A DNA stretch of 64,000 nt from CBDAPX01 sp965198725 (lineage in GTDB: Bacteria; Pseudomonadota; Alphaproteobacteria; Rhodobacterales; Rhodobacteraceae): assembly GCA_965198725.1 (NCBI GenBank), contig CBDAPX010000001.1:2418001-2482000 (forward strand), given 5' to 3'. Made by a program: the position numbers and the translations under genes. Below are positions 8,376 to 16,867 of the stretch, one piece after another. The stretch's first letter is position 1; every line of letters starts with the position of its first letter. The notes under the pieces were generated by a model. It saw nothing but the letters and a program-made list of their open reading frames with translations, searched no databases and had not been told where the DNA came from.

Positions 8376-8689
8376 TGTTCAGGTCCTTCAATAGCGGTTT
8401 TCAATTTGGACAGGCGGTCGTCCCAGAAGGCATCGAAATATGAGAACCAATCGAACACCGGGGCCAGACCCTGGGGGTTGAGCCGATTGATCCTTTCGCG
8501 ACCGCGCGCCTCTACGGTGATCAGACCGCCGTCAGACAGCACGGTCAGGTGCTTTTTGACGGCGGCGCGGGTCATGTCGAAGTGATCCGCCACCTGCGCG
8601 ATGGTCATGTCCTGATGCCGGAGCATCGTCAGGATATCGCGGCGGGTCGGATCGGCGAGAGCACGGAAAGCGGGTTGATGGGGGGTCAT
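8372..8689 (-). CDS. ArsR-family winged-helix transcriptional regulator
   Basis: The product is 105 aa. It has the ArsR/SmtB core FRALADPTRRDILTMLR (residues 8-24), the recognition helix region AQVADHFDMTRAAVKKHLTVLSD and the wing segment GLITVEARGRERINRLN. No Cys-rich metal site is seen, so it probably does not sense arsenite or zinc and is closer to the SdpR-like group. It is translationally coupled to the SRPBCC gene. Two near-palindromic GATACC/GGTATC elements just upstream of its ATG are likely autoregulatory operators. Confidence 0.9.
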   Translation of the reverse strand: MTPHQPAFRALADPTRRDILTMLRHQDMTIAQVADHFDMTRAAVKKHLTVLSDGGLITVEARGRERINRLNPQGLAPVFDWFSYFDAFWDDRLSKLKTAIEGPEQ

Positions 8690-8702
8690 TGGCGACTCAT
8701 GT

Positions 8703-8744
8703 GATACCTTTTGGTTTCATATATATGCAATACCATTTGGTATC
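8703..8744. promoter_or_regulatory. Two tandem GATACC-N4-GGTATC-type operators upstream of arsR
   Basis: Element 1 (8703-8718) reads GATACC-TTTT-GGTTTC, one mismatch from a perfect dyad. Element 2 (8730-8743) reads ATACC-ATTT-GGTAT, a perfect dyad. Both lie 14-55 bases upstream of the arsR-family start codon in an AT-rich region that also includes TATATAT, so a bound dimer would cover the promoter. Confidence 0.65.
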
Positions 8745-8764
8745 ATGTCAATGGGTTGATTTTT

Positions 8765-8779
8765 GTTCACGTATTGTTC
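8765..8779. promoter_or_regulatory. LexA (SOS) box upstream of mmcB
   Basis: GTTC-ACGTATT-GTTC is an exact match to the direct-repeat GTTC-N7-GTTC LexA box of Alphaproteobacteria. It lies 11 bases upstream of the mmcB start codon, where LexA would block initiation. mmcB is an SOS-controlled gene in Caulobacter, which fits. Confidence 0.8.
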
Positions 8780-8790
8780 ACACTTTGCCT

Positions 8791-9228
8791 ATGTTGGATT
8801 TGCAACCTGGACAACGCTTGGCCCGAGGAGTGGCCCGCCACCTGCACGCGCTGGGTTTTGTGTCTGTGGAAGAGTTTGTGCCCACGCGCGGGTTGCGCGT
8901 TGATGTGATCGGGCTTGGTCCGAAAGGCGAGATCTGGGTGATTGAGTGCAAATCAAGTCGGGTTGATTTTCAGTCGGACTCCAAATGGCACGGCTATCTG
9001 GAATGGTGCGATCGGTATTTCTGGGCCGTTGATCAGGATTTCCCGACCGAACTGTTACCGGCCGAAAGCGGGCTGATCATTGCCGATGCTTATGATGCCG
9101 AAGTGATCCGTATGGCGCCCGAGGATAAGTTGCCCGCAGCGCGTCGCAAGGTGATGATCCAGAAATTTGCCACCCATGCGGCACGTCGTTTACATGGGTT
9201 TCGCGACCCGGAGTTTGTTCTGGCTTAA
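8791..9228 (+). CDS. mmcB: MmcB family DNA repair protein
   Basis: The product is 145 aa with a restriction-endonuclease-like fold signature: RVDVIGLGPKGEIWVIECKSS gives the D...E-x-K pattern (Asp about 34, Glu about 47, Lys about 49). VDFQSDSKWHGYLEWCDRYFWAV then follows, typical of the former DUF2081. MmcB contributes to mitomycin C resistance in Caulobacter. The longer open frame upstream is unlikely to be translated because it contains the LexA box; the ATG at 8791 gives the family-like MLDLQPGQRLARGVARHL start. Its stop overlaps the convergent LysR gene stop. Confidence 0.88.
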   Translation: MLDLQPGQRLARGVARHLHALGFVSVEEFVPTRGLRVDVIGLGPKGEIWVIECKSSRVDFQSDSKWHGYLEWCDRYFWAVDQDFPTELLPAESGLIIADAYDAEVIRMAPEDKLPAARRKVMIQKFATHAARRLHGFRDPEFVLA

Positions 9229-10115
9229 GCCACGGCTGTCTGAAATGCGCGACGGACCAAATCCCGGAAAGCCCGGGTTTTGCGGCTGGCCCGGGCCGTA
9301 GGCGGGGCGAGGAACCAGATCGGCGCCTCGGGCGCGGCGAGCGTGCGGGGCATCACCTCGACCAGACGGCCATCGGCCAATTCCTGTGCCACAGCCAGGC
9401 GAGACTTTACGGCAAGGCCCAAGCCCTGAACCGCCGCATCTGTCAGCGTATCAGAGTTCGACACGCTGACATTGCGCGCAAACGCGATGCGGCGCGGGGT
9501 GCCGCGATCATCCTGGATGTCAACCTGCGTCTGCCATGGCAGGCTGACCCATTGCGCGGCGCGCAGGTCGTCCAATGTCTGTGGCGTCCCGTGGTGATCC
9601 AGATACGCGGGGGCAGCGCACAGCATGCGGTCATTATCACAAAGCTTGGTCGCGATCAGAGAAGAGTCGTTCAGCATCCCAACCCGGATCGCACAATCCT
9701 GCCCTTCGTCCACCAAGGGAACAAATCGGTCAACGGCCAGGAATTCAATGGTCAGGCCCGGATGCGCCCGGCGAAACGCGGCAAGTTGCGGCATCAGAAA
9801 CCGCGATAGAATCCATGGCGACATGGTTACGCGCAGATGTCCCCTCAAATCGGCCTGTCGCCCGCCCACCTCGATCTCGGCCTCTTCCAATTCGGCAAGC
9901 AAGGGTTCGACACGATCCAGAAAAACGGTGCCTTCGTCGCTCAATACGCAAGTGCGGCTGTTGCGGTGAAAAAGCTTCACACCCAGCCGGTCTTCCAGCT
10001 TGGCAATGCGATGGCTGGTTGTGGCGGCAGAGATGCCGATCTGAGCGGCCCCTGCCGTAATGCCGCCATGGCGGGCGACGGCAACGAAGGCTTGGAGATC
10101 CGGGATGCTGTACAT
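9225..10115 (-). CDS. LysR-family transcriptional regulator
   Basis: The product is 296 aa. The N-terminal winged helix-turn-helix (about residues 4-62) has FVAVARHGGITAGAA, then TTSHRIAKLEDRLGVKLFHRNSR. A LysR substrate-binding domain follows. An upstream in-frame start would add 25 residues with no family resemblance, so MYSIPDLQAF is preferred. It is divergent from the royal-jelly-family gene, with a 94-base AT-rich gap, so regulation of that gene by this LysR is a reasonable guess. The effector cannot be predicted. Confidence 0.9.
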   Translation of the reverse strand: MYSIPDLQAFVAVARHGGITAGAAQIGISAATTSHRIAKLEDRLGVKLFHRNSRTCVLSDEGTVFLDRVEPLLAELEEAEIEVGGRQADLRGHLRVTMSPWILSRFLMPQLAAFRRAHPGLTIEFLAVDRFVPLVDEGQDCAIRVGMLNDSSLIATKLCDNDRMLCAAPAYLDHHGTPQTLDDLRAAQWVSLPWQTQVDIQDDRGTPRRIAFARNVSVSNSDTLTDAAVQGLGLAVKSRLAVAQELADGRLVEVMPRTLAAPEAPIWFLAPPTARASRKTRAFRDLVRRAFQTAVA

Positions 10116-10209
10116 TTGAAAAATTCGAACGCTGCTTTTGTTTATGCGCAGTTTATACGAATTCATCGATCCGTAAATTGCCCGCGACACATCAAACTGG
10201 GAGGATCAG

Positions 10210-11289
10210 ATGAAGTCTTTGTTACAGAGCGTGGCGCTGTCTTTGGTTTTGGCGGCTCCGTTGGCCGCCGCAGGGCCCGAGGTTTACCTTGAGTTTCCGA
10301 AAGACACGCCACCGGGCAATCTTGCGATTGGTCCGGATGGTCGGATGTTCATGTCGGTTCATGAATTCTATGGCCCCGAATTGCGGATTGTCGAAGTGAT
10401 GCCGGACGGGACGACGAAACCATATCCGACCGAAGACTGGGCGCGCGCGCCATCCGAAGATGGCGACGGGCTGAACGGCGTTTTGGGGCTGCGCGCGGAC
10501 CGGGAAGGCATCTTGTGGATGCTGGACGGGCAGGGCGAAAACCAAACCGGTCGCGTGGTCGGCTGGAACACACGCACCGAGGAATTGCATGCCATCTATT
10601 ACATTGGCCAGCCGGTGGCGCGGCCTTTTTCATTTCTTAATGATCTGGCCGTCGATCGGGAACATGAGGCGATCTATATCTCGGACACGGCAAACCACAC
10701 CGAGTCTGCGATCATCGTGATCGACCTTGAAACCGGGCGGGCGCGGCGCGTTCTGGAAGGGTCCGCGTTTACCAAGGCCGAAGACACGCCGATGATCATT
10801 GACGGCAAGGAAATCCTGCTGGGCGGAAACCCCGCCAAGATCGGCGTGAACCCGATCAGCATCGATCCCACCAACACTTGGGTCTATTTTGCGCCGATGA
10901 CCGCCGCATCGATGTACCGCGTTCGCACCACGGATCTCTTGGACGAAAGTCTGAGCGATGCCGAACTGGCAGCCAAAGTGGAACGCTACGGCGACAAACC
11001 GATTTCTGACGGGTCGACCGTGGATGCGGCCGGCAACGTTTACATCACGGCGATGACCGACAACGCGATCGGTGTCACCAAACCCGATGGCAGTTACGAG
11101 GTCTTGTATCAATCAGATGCAGATCTGCCGTGGCCTGACGGCTTTGCGATGGGTGTGGATGGACATGTCTATGCGACGATTAATGAGCTGCATCGCTCAC
11201 CGGTCTTAAACGGCGGCGAGGATGCTTCGCTTGGAACCTATCGCATCGTGCGCTTCCCGGCCTTGGGTACGGGCATCAGCGGGCGTTAA
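10210..11289 (+). CDS. Secreted major-royal-jelly/yellow-family protein (SMP-30-like propeller)
   Basis: The product is 359 aa. A signal peptide (MKSLLQSVALSLVLAAPLAAA) is followed by repeats typical of six-bladed beta-propellers: GNLAIGPDGRMFMSVHEF, LGLRADREGILWMLDGQ, FLNDLAVDREHEAIYISDTA, DGSTVDAAGNVYIT and WPDGFAMGVDGHVYA. The order fits bacterial MRJP/yellow homologues related to lactonases. Export suggests a periplasmic hydrolase or ligand-binding role; the substrate is unknown. A GGGAGGATCAG site precedes the ATG. It is divergent from the LysR gene. Confidence 0.85.
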   Translation: MKSLLQSVALSLVLAAPLAAAGPEVYLEFPKDTPPGNLAIGPDGRMFMSVHEFYGPELRIVEVMPDGTTKPYPTEDWARAPSEDGDGLNGVLGLRADREGILWMLDGQGENQTGRVVGWNTRTEELHAIYYIGQPVARPFSFLNDLAVDREHEAIYISDTANHTESAIIVIDLETGRARRVLEGSAFTKAEDTPMIIDGKEILLGGNPAKIGVNPISIDPTNTWVYFAPMTAASMYRVRTTDLLDESLSDAELAAKVERYGDKPISDGSTVDAAGNVYITAMTDNAIGVTKPDGSYEVLYQSDADLPWPDGFAMGVDGHVYATINELHRSPVLNGGEDASLGTYRIVRFPALGTGISGR

Positions 11290-11317
11290 AACCACCGCCG
11301 GGCGATAATGAACCCGC

Positions 11318-11342
11318 GCTATTGGCCGTTTCGGCCAATAGC
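11318..11342. terminator. Hairpin between convergent genes
   Basis: GCTATTGGCC / GGCCAATAGC is a perfect 10-bp stem, extendable by one G-C pair to a 3-base loop. It is placed between the stop of the royal-jelly-family gene (11289) and the stop of the minus-strand DUF6324 gene (11354). It is probably a shared terminator, although T runs on either side are short. Confidence 0.6.
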
Positions 11343-11353
11343 CCTTTGGCGCG

Positions 11354-11545
11354 TTACTTTCGCACGGAACGCGCCGCCTGCGCCGCGGCTTTGATTTCCT
11401 CGGCAATCTCTTCGGCTTCATCGGGGTCAAAATCCATTGGGATCTCAACACCGCTATTGGTTTCGATGAACAGGCGCACCATGCCTTTGTCGGTTGGTCC
11501 GATCTGAAGGTTCGCTTCGATATCGCGTTCTGTATTTATGCCCAT
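11354..11545 (-). CDS. DUF6324 family small protein
   Basis: The product is 63 aa and acidic, beginning MGINTERDIEANLQIGPTD and ending in an Ala/Glu-rich helix. It resembles a short protein conserved across Rhodobacterales and catalogued, as I recall, as DUF6324; the function is not known. The longer frame extending to 12019 is antisense to the acetyltransferase gene. The ATG at 11545 is preceded by a good GGAGG ribosome-binding site, which fixes the start. Confidence 0.8.
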   Translation of the reverse strand: MGINTERDIEANLQIGPTDKGMVRLFIETNSGVEIPMDFDPDEAEEIAEEIKAAAQAARSVRK

Positions 11546-11623
11546 GGTCGCCTCCGGGAATGAAGCCTTGCAGCTACGCCGTTGCGGGTTGAAAATCAAG
11601 CCGGGTTCGGGCCTGATTGCGGC

Positions 11624-12106
11624 ATGACAGATATCGAGTTGAAACCCTTTTCGCCCGGTGATGTGGATTGGCTGGTCGAGTGTCATGGAACGCTTTACGC
11701 CCGTGCCGAAGGGTTCGATGACAGCTTTGGTGCCTTGGTGCACAGCATCCTGACCGACTTTCTGGCCGACAATGACCCGCGTTGCGAAAGGGGCTGGATT
11801 GCTTGGGACGGGTCGATGCGTTTGGGCAGTATTTTCTGCGTGCGCGCCGGTCCCAAGACTGCCAAATTGCGACTGTTCCTTTTGGTGCCAGAGGCGCGGG
11901 GCAAGGGCTTGGGCAAACGCCTGCTGACCACATGTATGGGGTTTGCTCGAGAGGCCGGATATGCCGAGATGGCGCTTTGGACCCATGAAAGCCACAAAGC
12001 CGCTTGCGCCCTTTATCAACAGTTCGGCTGGGAACTGATCGCGTCAAAGCCAGTGCATTCATTCGGCGTCGATCTGGTCGAACAAAGTTGGCGGATCGAC
12101 CTTTAA
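11624..12106 (+). CDS. GNAT-family N-acetyltransferase
   Basis: The product is 160 aa. The acetyl-CoA-binding motif A is clear: LRLFLLVPEARGKGLGKRLL (R-x-x-G-x-G-K/R form), followed by FAREAGYAEMALWTHESHKAACALYQQFGWEL, the typical motif B. Some relatives are fused to MarR regulators, but no such domain is present here. The substrate is unknown. An in-frame ATG-like start 14 codons upstream is less likely than MTDIELKPFSPGD at 11624. tRNA-His follows. Confidence 0.85.
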   Translation: MTDIELKPFSPGDVDWLVECHGTLYARAEGFDDSFGALVHSILTDFLADNDPRCERGWIAWDGSMRLGSIFCVRAGPKTAKLRLFLLVPEARGKGLGKRLLTTCMGFAREAGYAEMALWTHESHKAACALYQQFGWELIASKPVHSFGVDLVEQSWRIDL

Positions 12107-12152
12107 TCCCTTGCATTCGGCGGATCGGTTGGCTAAATCGCCCTCCACGCGT

Positions 12153-12229
12153 GCCGCCTTAGCTCAGTTGGTTAGAGCGCTGGATTGTGGATCCAGAGGT
12201 CCCCTGTTCAAGCCAGGGAGGCGGTACCA
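12153..12229 (+). tRNA. tRNA-His (GTG anticodon)
   Basis: The cloverleaf reads cleanly: acceptor GCCGCCT with AGGCGGT; D-arm GCTC/GAGC; anticodon stem CTGGA/TCCAG around the loop TTGTGGA (anticodon GTG); T-arm CCCTG/CAGGG with TTCAAGC; encoded CCA. The base before position 1 is T and the discriminator is A73, so the usual G-1:C73 pair is absent; position 1 pairs with 72 as G-U. This is the known alphaproteobacterial tRNA-His variant. Confidence 0.95.
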
Positions 12230-12490
12230 CTTCTCCAAAAAGATGGTTTGGACTGGCTCAAAGGCCTCTGTGTAACCTTTGATTGCATTTAGGGGGCCGG
12301 CATAACCTGAAAGGTTGTGAGCGGCGCGCTGTCCCGTCCCATTTGGAGGCGCGTTAGCGATCGATTTAATTCAGAAACCCATTATTTTCCCTACATTTTG
12401 CGGAATCGATCCTCTGGACCAAAGTTTTAACTTGCAAGGATGCGACGGCGTGATCACCATGTTGCAATAATTTTAAGGACAGATTTGAAC
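12230..12490. other. Intergenic stretch between tRNA-His and the TPR/barrel gene
   Basis: These 261 bases have no convincing gene. The part from 12360 on is AT-rich and probably holds the promoter of the following TPR/barrel-FecR pair. A short AACCT/AGGTT hairpin lies near 12305-12317. AAGGAC at about 12474-12479 may serve as the ribosome-binding site for the start at 12491. No tRNA or known RNA family was recognised. Confidence 0.4.
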
Positions 12491-13705
12491 ATGATATTTT
12501 CACGCATGTACCGCGTGAGATACGGGGTTATTCCACTTCTCGCGTTAGCACATTTTGCAGTTGGCTCGGACGAGGCCATGGCCAACGACACACAACAAGA
12601 CCTATTCGACGCTCTATACACCGCGCCGGATGATCGGGATCTGATGTTGCAATATGCGCGGGCTTCGGATGAAGCGGGCGATTATGAGGCAGCGGTGGCA
12701 ACTTTGGAACGTCTGCACGATCAGGAGCCGGACAACCAAGAGGCGCGTCTGGAACTGGCCAAGGGTTACTTTGCTTTAGGTCAGAATGACTTGGCCGCCT
12801 ACCATCTGGACATCTACCTATCCCGTGGTGATCTAACCGCCGAGCAAACCGCGGCCGCCAGCGCACTCGCCGACGAAGCGGCACAGCGCAGCAGTGGTAT
12901 CCGCTACGCCGGGTCGGTTGAGGCCGGATTGGTGCACTCGTCGGAAGTGGGCGAAACCGGCCTCTCATATCGCGGTGTGTTTGGCCTGAGTTTTGATTTG
13001 GGCGGCGCCACGCCGCACAGTTGGGACACGATCCTGCGCCTTGATGGACGCAGCTATAATGATGACAACGCGTCCGACAGCTATCGGTTTTTCCTACGCA
13101 CCGGTCCGACCTTTTTGCTGAATGGCCAAGCCTTTGGGCCACGTATCCAGCCCTATGTCGAATTGGGCAGCGTGGATGACGAGGATGTGGTTGAAGATGG
13201 TGAACGGGCTTTGATCGGGGCGAACCTGACCGTTCCGATCGACGCGACATGGTCGGTCTTTGCCGATGTGGCCTATGGCATTGTAGATCGCGATGATACG
13301 GCGGGTGACGCCGACATGTTACGGGCTTCTGTTGGTGCGGATTTCTGGCCGACAGAGCAATTGCGCCTGCGGGTGCTCGTGTTGCATCAGGACGAAGACG
13401 CCGATGATGGCGGGATCGACCGCGACCGAAATACAGCACGGCTGGACACAACGTATTTCTTTTCTCCCTCGTTTAATCCTTCAGGACGTGATTGGGAGCT
13501 GAACGCCTTTATTCAGGGCGATAACGAGACCTCCACCGGCTCTGTCGAAGACGATTATCTGAGCTACGGCGCGTCGGTAAAATCCTATGTGCGCAATGAT
13601 ATCTTCCTGCGATTGTCGGCCCGCCAAATTGATCGGGACAGTTCAATCGCAAACCAATCGCGGGACGATACCGTGGTCAGTCTGACAGCCGGATGGGAGT
13701 TTTGA
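12491..13705 (+). CDS. TPR-domain outer-membrane beta-barrel protein
   Basis: The product is 404 aa. A signal peptide (about residues 1-31, ending DEAMA) precedes TPR-like helices at about 40-130 (ARASDEAGDYEAAVATLERLHDQEPDNQEARLELAKGY). From about residue 140 the pattern is of alternating aromatic/polar strands, and the protein ends in a terminal Phe (TAGWEF), as outer-membrane barrels do. The layout resembles surface-lipoprotein-assembly-modifier (DUF560) proteins, but I cannot prove the family. It overlaps the region just before the FecR-domain gene, so the two are probably cotranscribed. Confidence 0.75.
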   Translation: MIFSRMYRVRYGVIPLLALAHFAVGSDEAMANDTQQDLFDALYTAPDDRDLMLQYARASDEAGDYEAAVATLERLHDQEPDNQEARLELAKGYFALGQNDLAAYHLDIYLSRGDLTAEQTAAASALADEAAQRSSGIRYAGSVEAGLVHSSEVGETGLSYRGVFGLSFDLGGATPHSWDTILRLDGRSYNDDNASDSYRFFLRTGPTFLLNGQAFGPRIQPYVELGSVDDEDVVEDGERALIGANLTVPIDATWSVFADVAYGIVDRDDTAGDADMLRASVGADFWPTEQLRLRVLVLHQDEDADDGGIDRDRNTARLDTTYFFSPSFNPSGRDWELNAFIQGDNETSTGSVEDDYLSYGASVKSYVRNDIFLRLSARQIDRDSSIANQSRDDTVVSLTAGWEF

Positions 13706-13707
13706 TC

Positions 13708-14523
13708 ATGCGTAGTTGGATGTTTTCGCTGGCTATCGTACTGGCCGTCTCGACACCGATCGGCGCGCAAGAGATCGGCAAAGTGGCCTCTATTTCTCCA
13801 AACCTGACCGGCACGCCGCCCGGCGGGGCCACTCGAACCTTAACACAGGGCCAATCGGTCAGTCAGAACGAGGTGGTTCAGGCCAGCCGTTCCGGCCGGG
13901 GACAGCTGTTGTTTCGAGACGAAACAACGCTGACCATCGCGCCAAACAGCCGAATTGTGCTAGACGAGTTTGTCTATATCCCCGGTGGTGGTGATGCGAG
14001 CTTTGCCATCACCTTGTCACGCGGGGCGCTGCGCATGATCGGCGGGCGTACAACGCAAGGGCGCGACGGTTTGATTGTGACCAACACGGCCACGGTCGGC
14101 ATTCGTGGCTCGTCTGCGATTGTGTTTACGGATGGCGTCAGGACCACGGCTATTTTCCTTATGGCTCAACGGATGTGTATGGGGGATATCTGCACCTCTC
14201 GCCGTGGCGGCGTGATCACGTCCGATGGCGGTTATCAAGGCCGCATCAGCGCAGACGCCTTGGCGGAGATTTTACAACAGATTGATGGCACCCCGCCAAG
14301 CCGTTTGCGCCGAACCGATGGCAGTGGACAGGTTACCGGGCTGATCGGCCCATGGACCAACCCGCGGTCAACACGTGGTGCGCGCATTCCGCGCGGTGCA
14401 CGGGGCCAGGTTGGCGGCACATGGGTGGATCAAAGCCCGCTGCGCGGGCGCGAATTGATGGAAAGTCCGATGGATCGAGAGCTGTCCGAGGATGAGTACT
14501 ATGACTATTACTACAACGAGTAG
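13708..14523 (+). CDS. FecR-domain periplasmic protein
   Basis: The product is 271 aa. A signal peptide (MRSWMFSLAIVLAVSTPIGA) is followed by a FecR-type domain at about residues 40-150: GQSVSQNEVVQASRSGRGQLLF, then TLTIAPNSRIVLDEF, SRGALRMIGG and TATVGIRGSSAIV. Such domains sit in the periplasm and often pair with outer-membrane barrels or sigma/cyclase signalling. The C-terminus is unusual: basic, Arg/Gly-rich, and ending in a Tyr/acid run (DEYYDYYYNE). It begins 2 bases after the barrel gene, with a GGGAG site inside that gene, and is convergent with the cyclase gene. Confidence 0.85.
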   Translation: MRSWMFSLAIVLAVSTPIGAQEIGKVASISPNLTGTPPGGATRTLTQGQSVSQNEVVQASRSGRGQLLFRDETTLTIAPNSRIVLDEFVYIPGGGDASFAITLSRGALRMIGGRTTQGRDGLIVTNTATVGIRGSSAIVFTDGVRTTAIFLMAQRMCMGDICTSRRGGVITSDGGYQGRISADALAEILQQIDGTPPSRLRRTDGSGQVTGLIGPWTNPRSTRGARIPRGARGQVGGTWVDQSPLRGRELMESPMDRELSEDEYYDYYYNE

Positions 14524-14538
14524 CGGCACCAGACGATC

Positions 14539-16748
14539 TTATCGCTTGTCTGTCAGCACGTGACCACCGGGGCCTAAGACGGCCCCGGCTTTGGACAACT
14601 CTGCACTTCGGTCCCGGTAAAAACCGCAGAGTTCTGCTGTGTTGCAGGCCGGCATGACCAGATCCTTTAGCCGATCTGTTGCGGCCTTGGCCGCCTCCCA
14701 ATCGCCAGCCTGCTGCGCGTTCAGGATGTCTTGGATATTGCGGTCAAACGTCTCGGCGGCGTCATTATCGGGCACGAGAATTGAGATAGGTTCTCCTTGG
14801 CTGCGGCCTTTGACAACGACGGTGTCGAGTGTGATCGCGCGCCATCCGGTCGGCACATGATCCAGTGTCGCAGAGCCGATCAGGTGGGTTGTTCCGTAAA
14901 TCCGCGTGGCACCTTCAAGCCGGGCGGCCAGTGTCACGCTGTCACCCACGCAAGAATAGCTGAGCCGATCGGTTGAGCCCATGAGCCCGACAAATGCGCG
15001 TCCTGTATTGACGCCAATCCGGGCTTCGACCTTGGGCAGGCCCATGTCAGAAAGCTTGGCGTTCGCCTTGTCAACTGCGCGCGTCACGGCGTCGATGGCC
15101 ATTAGACCGGAACGGATGTGATCTGGTTGCGCGATGGGCGCGTTCCAGAACGCCATGACCGCGTCCCCAATGTATTTGTCGATCGTCCCGCCCGAACCAG
15201 AGATGGCGCGCGAAATCGCCGTCAAAAAGGTATTGAGAAGATGAACGACCTCTTCCGGGCGCATCCGTTCGGTTGTGGTTGAGAAGCCTTTCATATCGAC
15301 AAACATCACCGTCATTTCACGCTCTGATCCGTCAGGGGTCAGCGCGGTTTCCGGATCCGCCGTGATCTGATCCATCAGGGCGTCGGGAATGAAACTGGCA
15401 AATTGCTGACGGATACCGGCCCGGGCGCGTCGGTTGGACAACACATTGAATGTCGCGCCCGGCAAATAGCACAGCAAGCCGGTCAAAACTGCCATTGACG
15501 GATCGAACAATAGCCCGCGTTGGGCGAATGCAAACCAGCCCGTACCCCACATCGCCGCCGAAACAAGTACGAGGGTCAGCCCGGCCAACACGGTCCGCTC
15601 TCTGGCTGTGAGATATGTCAGCAGCACGCCAAAGATGGCGATCAGGGTCAATTCGAGCCCCGCCATCCAATCCGGTCGGGTCAGATAATGGCCTGTCAGG
15701 ATTTGGTCCAGCATTTGGGCTTGGATCAGGACACCCGGAACTTGCGTGCCCAAGGGCGTTAGGCGGATGTCGAACAACGCTTGCGCAGATGAGCCGATTA
15801 AAACGATCTTGTTTGCGACCTCGTCGGCCAAAGCTTGCAGATCATTGTCCTGCAAAACATGTGCTGCGGGGGTGATCAGACTGGGGTCGGGTGGTGCAAA
15901 ATGCAGGCGAAGGGCACCGTCCCCGTCCAAGGGGACAGTCACCCGTCCGATCCGCATCGCCGTTGCCTGCACCGTGCCGCCTGATATCTCGCCCGACGCC
16001 TCGGTGGTCCGCAGCACGAAAGACCCCGCACCTTGTGCCACGCGAAGGATTTCTGCCACGAAAGACGGGTACAGCTGGTCCCCGAGCCAAACCGCATCGG
16101 CACAGAGCGGGTGACGCCATCTGTGCTTTGGGCCAGCGATACAGATCCGATGCCCGTGGCGGCGTTTTGCAGGCCCGGCAAAGGCGACAAAGCGCCGGGA
16201 AACCGTGGTAACGCGGTATCTGGTACTTGGCCGGTGTAACTGATGCCGGCTAACGGCGGCGCCACCTGATCGCCATCGCTCCCGGCTATTGCCAAAATCG
16301 TGGGACCACTGGCGATTGCATCGGCAAAGATAACATCGTGGTCCGGCAGGTCGCGCAACGTATCTGGTAGGATGGCCGTTCCCTCAAACCGCTTCCAGCT
16401 TTCTTCGATGGCGCGGGGCGAGGTTCTGTCGGCCTCGCTGAGCAAGACGTCAAAGGCCACGACCAAAGCCCCGGCGCCATACAGGCGATTGGTCATTTCC
16501 GCCAAATAGGTTCGGGGCCAGGGCCATTGCCCCAACGCAGCAAGCGAGTTTTCGTCAATATCGATGACATGGACAATGGAATTGGGGGCTGCGGTTCTGG
16601 GAGAATCCCGCTGATAGGTATCAAAAACGGCGTTTTGGGCTTGCCGGACAGGCAAAGGCGCCAACGCGTAAATGAGGATCAGAGCGGCTGTTATGACACT
16701 GCCAATGACCAATACCCATCTGGACAGTTTTAACATAATTGAGTCCAA
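14539..16748 (-). pseudogene. CHASE2-domain adenylate/guanylate cyclase, frameshifted
   Basis: Two frames together make one protein. The upstream part (16748 to about 16088) has an N-terminal membrane segment and a CHASE2 sensor (VHVIDIDENSLAALGQWPWPRTYLA, GALVVAFDVLLSEADR). The downstream part (about 16086 to 14539) finishes CHASE2, has three membrane helices and then a class III cyclase domain (VMFVDMKGFSTTTERM, DKYIGDAVMAFWNAP, VGDSVTLAARLEG). At 16087-16088 the frame changes right after residues RFG; adding one G restores RFGLGDQLYPSFVAEILRVA and gives 736 residues. The cyclase active-site Asp residues look intact. It could be a real inactivation or a sequencing error. Confidence 0.85.
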
Positions 16749-16867
16749 AATCTCTTATTCTGCACATACTTGCCCAAATAGTGCAGCACAGACAACGGTT
16801 TAAAAGGTGCAGCTTGCATGCTTGAGTCTTAGCTATTCCCGGCTCCATTGAATGGCAGCTTTCAACG

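Noticed and set aside
10116..10209. Specific LysR T-N11-A operator in the divergent gap
   Set aside because: The region is AT-rich and several loose T-N11-A matches can be drawn, but none forms a clear dyad.
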